A stretch of DNA of 64,000 bases from Paracoccus cavernae. GTDB lineage: Bacteria; Pseudomonadota; Alphaproteobacteria; Rhodobacterales; Rhodobacteraceae. Made by a program: the position numbers and the translations under genes. The stretch lies in assembly GCA_030410095.1 (NCBI GenBank), contig JAUFRC010000001.1, forward strand, positions 2,994,501 to 3,058,500, read 5' to 3'. Shown in pieces: positions 59,862 through 64,000 of the stretch (the first letter of the stretch is position 1; every line of letters starts with the position of its first letter). Below the pieces are notes generated by a model, which saw only the letters and a list, made by a program, of their open reading frames with translations, did no database searches and had not been told where the DNA came from.

Positions 59862-61163
59862 ATGAAAGTTGTGGTTCTGGGCGCAGGCGTTATCGGCGTG
59901 ACCTCGGCATGGTATCTGGCTCAGGCCGGCCACGAGGTGACGGTCATCGACCGCCAGACCGGCCCCGCTCTGGAAACCAGCTTTGCCAATGCGGGCGAGG
60001 TCTCGCCGGGCTATTCCTCGCCCTGGGCCGCGCCGGGGATCCCGCTCAAGGCGATCAAATGGATGTTCCAGCGCCATGCGCCGTTGGTCTTGCAGCCGCG
60101 TTTCGACATGCAGCGGGCAAGCTGGATGCTCCAGATGCTCAAGAACTGCACCTCGACCGCCTATGCGGTGAACAAGAGCCGCATGGTGCGGGTCGCCGAA
60201 TACAGCCGCGACTGCCTCAAGGATTTGCGCGCCGAAACCGGCATCCGCTATGACGAGCGCATGCAGGGCACGTTGCAGGTCTTCCGCAGCGAAAAGCAGA
60301 TTGCTGCCGTGGCGAAGGATATCGAGGTTCTGCAGGCCGACGGCGTGCCCTTCGAGGTTCTCGACCGTGCGGGCTGCGTGCGCGCCGAACCGGGGCTGGC
60401 CCAATCGCAAGAACTGATCGCCGGCGGTTTGCGCCTTCCGGGCGACGAGACCGGCGATTGCTTCAAATTCACCAATGCGCTGGCCGCGATGGCCCAAGCA
60501 GCGGGCGTGACCTTCAAATGGGGCGTCAGCATCGATGCGATCGAGGCCGAAGGCGGTCGGGTGTCGGGGGTCAAGACCTCGGCAGGCCGCATCACGGCGG
60601 ACCGCTATGTTTTGGCGATGGGCAGCTATTCGCCCTTCCTCGTGCGCCATCTCGGGATCAAGCTGCCGATCTATCCGCTCAAGGGCTATTCGCTGACGAT
60701 CCCGATCGAAAACGCCGATATCGCGCCGGTTTCGACCGTGATGGACGAGACCTATAAAGTCGCGATCACCCGTTTGGGCGACCGGATCCGCGTCGGCGGG
60801 CTGGCCGAGATCGCCGGTTTCGACACGTCGCTGAACGCGCGCCGCCGCGCGACTTTGGCGCTGTCGGTCAATGACCTCTTCGGCGGGGCGGGCAATACCG
60901 ACAAGGCCCAGTTCTGGAGCGGGTTGCGCCCGATGACGCCGGACGGAACCCCGATCATTGGCGCGACTCCGCTTGCGAACCTTTTCCTCAACTGTGGCCA
61001 CGGCACTTTGGGCTGGACCATGGCGGCGGGCTCGGGTCGGGTTCTGGCCGATCTGATGTCGGGCCGTCGTCCCGAGATCGAGCACGAGGATCTGGGCTAT
61101 ATCCGCTACACGCAGAAGATGGCGCCGCGCCTGGCGGGCCATGGTGCGCCGGTTCAGGCCTGA
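59862..61163 (+). CDS. dadA: D-amino acid dehydrogenase
   Basis: This FAD enzyme oxidises D-amino acids (D-Ala first) to 2-oxo acids and passes electrons to the respiratory chain. The 433-residue product has the dinucleotide fold [19 protein letters not shown], the family block [19 protein letters not shown], then [11 protein letters not shown] and [19 protein letters not shown]. Intact. It stands alone, with its own terminator. The companion alanine racemase is not nearby. Confidence 0.96.
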   Translation: MKVVVLGAGVIGVTSAWYLAQAGHEVTVIDRQTGPALETSFANAGEVSPGYSSPWAAPGIPLKAIKWMFQRHAPLVLQPRFDMQRASWMLQMLKNCTSTAYAVNKSRMVRVAEYSRDCLKDLRAETGIRYDERMQGTLQVFRSEKQIAAVAKDIEVLQADGVPFEVLDRAGCVRAEPGLAQSQELIAGGLRLPGDETGDCFKFTNALAAMAQAAGVTFKWGVSIDAIEAEGGRVSGVKTSAGRITADRYVLAMGSYSPFLVRHLGIKLPIYPLKGYSLTIPIENADIAPVSTVMDETYKVAITRLGDRIRVGGLAEIAGFDTSLNARRRATLALSVNDLFGGAGNTDKAQFWSGLRPMTPDGTPIIGATPLANLFLNCGHGTLGWTMAAGSGRVLADLMSGRRPEIEHEDLGYIRYTQKMAPRLAGHGAPVQA

Positions 61164-61184
61164 GCGCCCTGCGGCAATGACGAT

Positions 61185-61216
61185 GCGCCGGTGCCTACGG
61201 GCTGCCGGCGCGTTTT
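61185..61216 (+). terminator. Intrinsic terminator after dadA
   Basis: GCGCCGG (61185-61191) pairs with CCGGCGC (61205-61211), followed by GTTTTG. The remaining 235 nt before 61452 hold no gene; no clear promoter was seen. Confidence 0.75.
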
Positions 61217-61451
61217 GCCGCATCCTGCCGCAACTCACGCAGGCGTGATAGGCAAAACGAACCAAATGGCAACAGTCGTGACCTGAAAACCGCGCAAGAT
61301 CGGGGCGGCCCTTGCGGCTTCCCTGTCCGGCAGGCTTTAAATGCTGGATGCGATCGCGGTCTTGGTCTGCCCCATGGCCGGATTCGGGAACCTGCGTTTC
61401 TGCTGTCACGGCGGCCTCGATTCAGGGGCGGCCGCGTTACGAAGGAAGAAC

Positions 61452-62213
61452 ATGATGAGAATCGCCCCGCTGACGCTGATTCTGGCCCTTGGCCTGGCGG
61501 CTTGTGCTCCGCAGCCCCAACAGCAACTGACGCCCGCCTCCACGACGCCCAATATCTACCAAGCGCGTGTCGACGCCGGTCCGAACGGTCAAGCTATCGA
61601 TATTCCCGCTGTGCGTCCCGCTTATCTCAACGAGCGCAACTCGCGTCAGCGCGTGGCCTATAACGGCCCCGAAGCACCCGGCACCATTGTCGTCGACCCC
61701 TATGCCCGCCTGCTCTACCACGTCATGGAAAATGGCGAGGCGATGCGCTTCGGGATTGCGGTCGGCCGCGCCGGTACCGGCTTCAAAGGCAATGCCACGA
61801 TCCGCCGCAAGGCCGCTTGGCCCTCGTGGACGCCGACCGCCAATATGGTCCGCACCGAGCCCGAGCTTTACGGCCACCTGCGCAACGGTCTGCCCGGCGG
61901 CGCCTCGAACCCGCTCGGCTCGCGTGCGCTCTACCTCTATCAGGGTGGCCGCGACACGATGTACCGCATCCACGGCACGATGGACCCGAGCTCGATCGGC
62001 AAGGCCACCTCGGCCGGCTGTATCCGCCTCTTCAACCAGGACATCATGGATCTCTTCGACGAGACCCCGATGGGCACCAACGTCAAGGTCCGCAGCCAGG
62101 CCGAAAGCATCGCGCTTGAAGGCCGCCAGATTGCGACGCCGGACGGCTACCTGATCCCCGAGGCCGAGGCGCAAGCCGCTGCCGTCGTCCAAGAGGCCGC
62201 AGTGCGCAACTGA
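61452..62213 (+). CDS. L,D-transpeptidase (YkuD) lipoprotein
   Basis: The lipoprotein signal MMRIAPLTLILALGLAAC has lipobox LAAC at Cys18. The YkuD catalytic domain has HGTMDPSSIGKATSAGCIRL, with His174 and nucleophile Cys190. Such enzymes form 3-3 crosslinks or attach proteins to murein in the periplasm. The 253-residue length fits. GAAGGAAGAAC precedes the ATG; I did not use the longer upstream in-frame start because it hides the signal peptide. Confidence 0.93.
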   Translation: MMRIAPLTLILALGLAACAPQPQQQLTPASTTPNIYQARVDAGPNGQAIDIPAVRPAYLNERNSRQRVAYNGPEAPGTIVVDPYARLLYHVMENGEAMRFGIAVGRAGTGFKGNATIRRKAAWPSWTPTANMVRTEPELYGHLRNGLPGGASNPLGSRALYLYQGGRDTMYRIHGTMDPSSIGKATSAGCIRLFNQDIMDLFDETPMGTNVKVRSQAESIALEGRQIATPDGYLIPEAEAQAAAVVQEAAVRN

Positions 62214-62237
62214 TCGCGCGCTTCAAACGAAATCCGG

Positions 62238-62275
62238 CGCGCGCCCGAAATGCTCTGGGCGCGCGTCTTGCTTTT
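62238..62275 (+). terminator. Intrinsic terminator after the L,D-transpeptidase gene
   Basis: CGCGCGCCC (62238-62246) pairs perfectly with GGGCGCGCG (62257-62265), followed by TCTTGCTTTT. Confidence 0.8.
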
Positions 62276-62351
62276 CAGCATGATGTCGCGTGAATGCCGC
62301 GGCGACGGGCAGGGCCCCGGCCCGCCGCGCCGCATTTGTCATGAGGTCCCT

Positions 62352-63316
62352 TTGTCCGTGTCGCTGCGTCGTTTCATCCTTGCCGCCCTGATCGGCCTGA
62401 CCGCCTTGCCTGCCGCGGGCTACGAGGCGATCGATGCGCTTTACGGCATCCCGCTCCGCGCGCAGTGCCGGCCAAAGCCGATCCCGCCACGCGCAAGGAC
62501 AGCAAGGAGCGCCGCTGCACCGCCGACGGGCGCTATTGCATAACGTTGACCAATTATATCCCCGATGTCTGCCGCACGATCGAGGATGCCTCGAGCCATC
62601 ACGGCATCAACCCCCACTTCCTCGCGCGCCTGCTGTGGAAGGAAAGCCTGTTTGAGCCGAGCGCGGTCAGCCCCGTCGGCGCGCAGGGGATCGCGCAATT
62701 CATGCCGGGCACGGCGGATCTCGTCGGCCTCGACGATCCCTTCAACCCCGCCAAGGCAATCGATGCCTCGGCAGGTTATCTGCGCAAGCTGACCGATGGT
62801 TTCGGCAATATCGGCCTTGCCGCTGTCGCCTATAACGGCGGCGAGGGCCGCGCCTCGCGCTTCAAAACCACCGGCGGCTCGCTCCCTTGGGAGACGCAGG
62901 ATTATGTCGAGGCGATCACCGGCTACAACGCATGGATCTGGCGCGACGAGCCGCCCGAGCCCTCGAAGGTCGACATCCGGCTCGACAAGACCGCAGCCTT
63001 CTACGATGCCTGTGTCACCTTGGCGGGCAACCGCAAGCTCCACGAATTCGAGACGCCCCAGCGCGCTTGGCCCTATGGCGTCATCCTCGCCTCGCATCCG
63101 AGCAAATCTGGGGTCAACCAGCAGATCCAGCGGTTGAACCGGCAATTGCGTCCGATCCTCGGCGGCAAACGGGTGAGCTATGTCCAGCGCCGCCTGAACG
63201 GCTCGCAGCGCCGCGTCTATACGGCGCAGCTCGGCTATAGCAACAAGGGCGAGGCGAATGCCTTTTGCACCCGCTTGCGCAGCCTCGGCGGCCGCTGCCT
63301 CGTGCTCAAGAACTGA
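62352..63316 (+). CDS. Lytic transglycosylase, SLT domain
   Basis: It cleaves murein glycan strands in the periplasm. The N-terminus LRRFILAALIGLTALPAAG is a signal peptide. The catalytic core has LARLLWKESLFEPSAVSPVG (Glu near residue 98), then GIAQFMPGTADLVGL and AAVAYNGGEGR. The C-terminal YTAQLGYSNKGEANAFCTRL resembles a SPOR murein-binding domain. One G is missing near 62464, and repair gives about 321 residues. The start is TTG at 62352 or GTG at 62358; both follow GAGG. Confidence 0.88.
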
Positions 63317-63369
63317 GGCGGCGCCAAAGGCCGGCAGCCTTCGCTTTGACACAAATACCTTGCGGGGGT

Positions 63370-63394
63370 GCGGGGGCGCAAAGCCCCCGCTTTT
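63370..63394 (+). terminator. Intrinsic terminator after the transglycosylase gene
   Basis: GCGGGGGC-GCAAA-GCCCCCGC, an 8-bp GC stem, is followed by TTTTCTT. It faces the end of the minus-strand binding-protein gene at 63411. Confidence 0.88.
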
Positions 63395-63410
63395 CTTATC
63401 CGCGCGGCTT

Positions 63411-64000
63411 CTATTCGCTCCAGCGCACCGCGCCCAGATCATTGGCGGGCATGGGCGCATTGGCCCAAAGCCCCTCGATCCTGGCATTGGCGACGCCGAT
63501 TTTCGGCAGCTGGAACAGATAGACGTTGACCGCATCATCCGCGATCATCTTTTGCGCGTCCTTGAGCAGCGCCGAGCGCGCCTCGGGCTCCACGGTCTCC
63601 TGCAGCTTGGCCATCAGTGCTTTGAATTCCGGCTTGGCATAGTGGAAGTAATAGCCGTCACGGCCATAGATGCCGATGTCGAGCGGCTCGACATGGCTGA
63701 TGACGGTCAGGTCGAAATCGCCGCCGTTATGGACGGTTTCCAGCCATTGCGCCCATTCCATATTGGTGATCTCGGTCGCGATGCCGACGGCGGCCAGCTC
63801 GGCCGCGATGATCTCTCCGCCGCGCCGCGCATAGGGCGGGGGCAGCGCGAGGCGCAGCTTGAGGCCCGAGACACCCGCCTCGGCCAGCAGCGTCTTGGCC
63901 TGTTCGGGGTCATAGGCCGATTGCGCGGTCAGATCGATGTAATCGGGGTTATGGGGCGCGAAATGGGTGCCGATCGGCGTGCCGTAGCCGAACATCGCGC
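63411..64000 (-). CDS. Peptide ABC transporter substrate-binding protein, C-terminal part
   Basis: The gene runs off the right edge. The visible 196 residues are the end of an SBP_bac_5 protein: GTPIGTHFAPHNPDYIDL, YDPEQAKTLLAEAGV, DFDLTVISHVEPLDIG and the C-terminal DDAVNVYLFQLPKIGVAN. It binds peptides, opines or nickel-type ligands in the periplasm. It is the same strand as the permease operon 5.6 kb away and could be its binding protein, but plus-strand genes lie between. No frameshift in the visible part. Confidence 0.9.
   Translation of the reverse strand, partial: AMFGYGTPIGTHFAPHNPDYIDLTAQSAYDPEQAKTLLAEAGVSGLKLRLALPPPYARRGGEIIAAELAAVGIATEITNMEWAQWLETVHNGGDFDLTVISHVEPLDIGIYGRDGYYFHYAKPEFKALMAKLQETVEPEARSALLKDAQKMIADDAVNVYLFQLPKIGVANARIEGLWANAPMPANDLGAVRWSE

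Noticed and set aside
59820..61409. A 529-codon minus-strand frame opposite dadA
   Set aside because: The plus-strand dadA product matches its family end to end; the reverse frame has no motif.

Overview
The window is a GC-rich alphaproteobacterial chromosome segment, most likely from the Rhodobacteraceae/Paracoccaceae. The evidence is the gene order secE-nusG-rplKAJL-rpoBC-rpsLG-fusA-tuf-S10/spc/alpha, the EF-Tu and RpoB sequences, an Mcl1-type malyl-CoA lyase, an AapJQMP transporter, an Atp12-family chaperone and a LuxR/LuxI pair. The genus is not certain; Paracoccus is a reasonable guess.

Layout. (1) 1-2415 looks like the right end of an AT-richer accessory island with minus-strand sulfotransferase-like genes. 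It ends at a 48-nt 3' piece of a tRNA-Trp gene (2416-2463), which looks like an attachment-site remnant. (2) 2504-15443 holds another sulfotransferase-like gene, then secE, nusG, rplK, rplA, rplJ, rplL, rpoB and rpoC, closed by a strong terminator. (3) 15562-22238 holds a GT61 glycosyltransferase (minus), the rpsL-rpsG-fusA-tuf operon behind a recognisable promoter, and an unknown protein with a PD-(D/E)XK-like motif. (4) 22418-39343 is the S10-spc-alpha ribosomal cluster, with secY, adk and rpoA. It is interrupted twice by foreign-looking secreted or membrane proteins, each just behind an intrinsic terminator: an RTX-like anchored protein between rplP and rpmC, and a putative outer-membrane protein between rpmD and rplO. 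(5) 39645-40909 is a LuxR-LuxI quorum-sensing pair. (6) 40972-45113 is a tight housekeeping operon (rarA, crcB, rluC-type, HAD phosphatase, Atp12 family). (7) 45265-49906 is an aapJQMP amino-acid ABC transporter followed by a second RTX-like anchored protein. (8) 50999-64000 is a D-amino-acid/murein-peptide themed region: D-amino-acid transaminase, DgcA-type epimerase, Opp/Dpp permeases with a fused double ATPase, MFS exporter, DadA, L,D-transpeptidase, lytic transglycosylase and a partial peptide-binding protein. Mcl1 and a zinc-ribbon protein sit among them.

Sequence quality matters for every reader. About 34 genes, including single-copy essential ones (rpoB, rpoC, fusA, rplB, rpsC, secY, adk and others), have one or more -1 frameshifts, about 46 in total. 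Nearly all can be repaired by adding one base to a short homopolymer. I read these as consensus deletion errors, not pseudogenes, and annotate full-length genes across them. The repair point is given in each entry.
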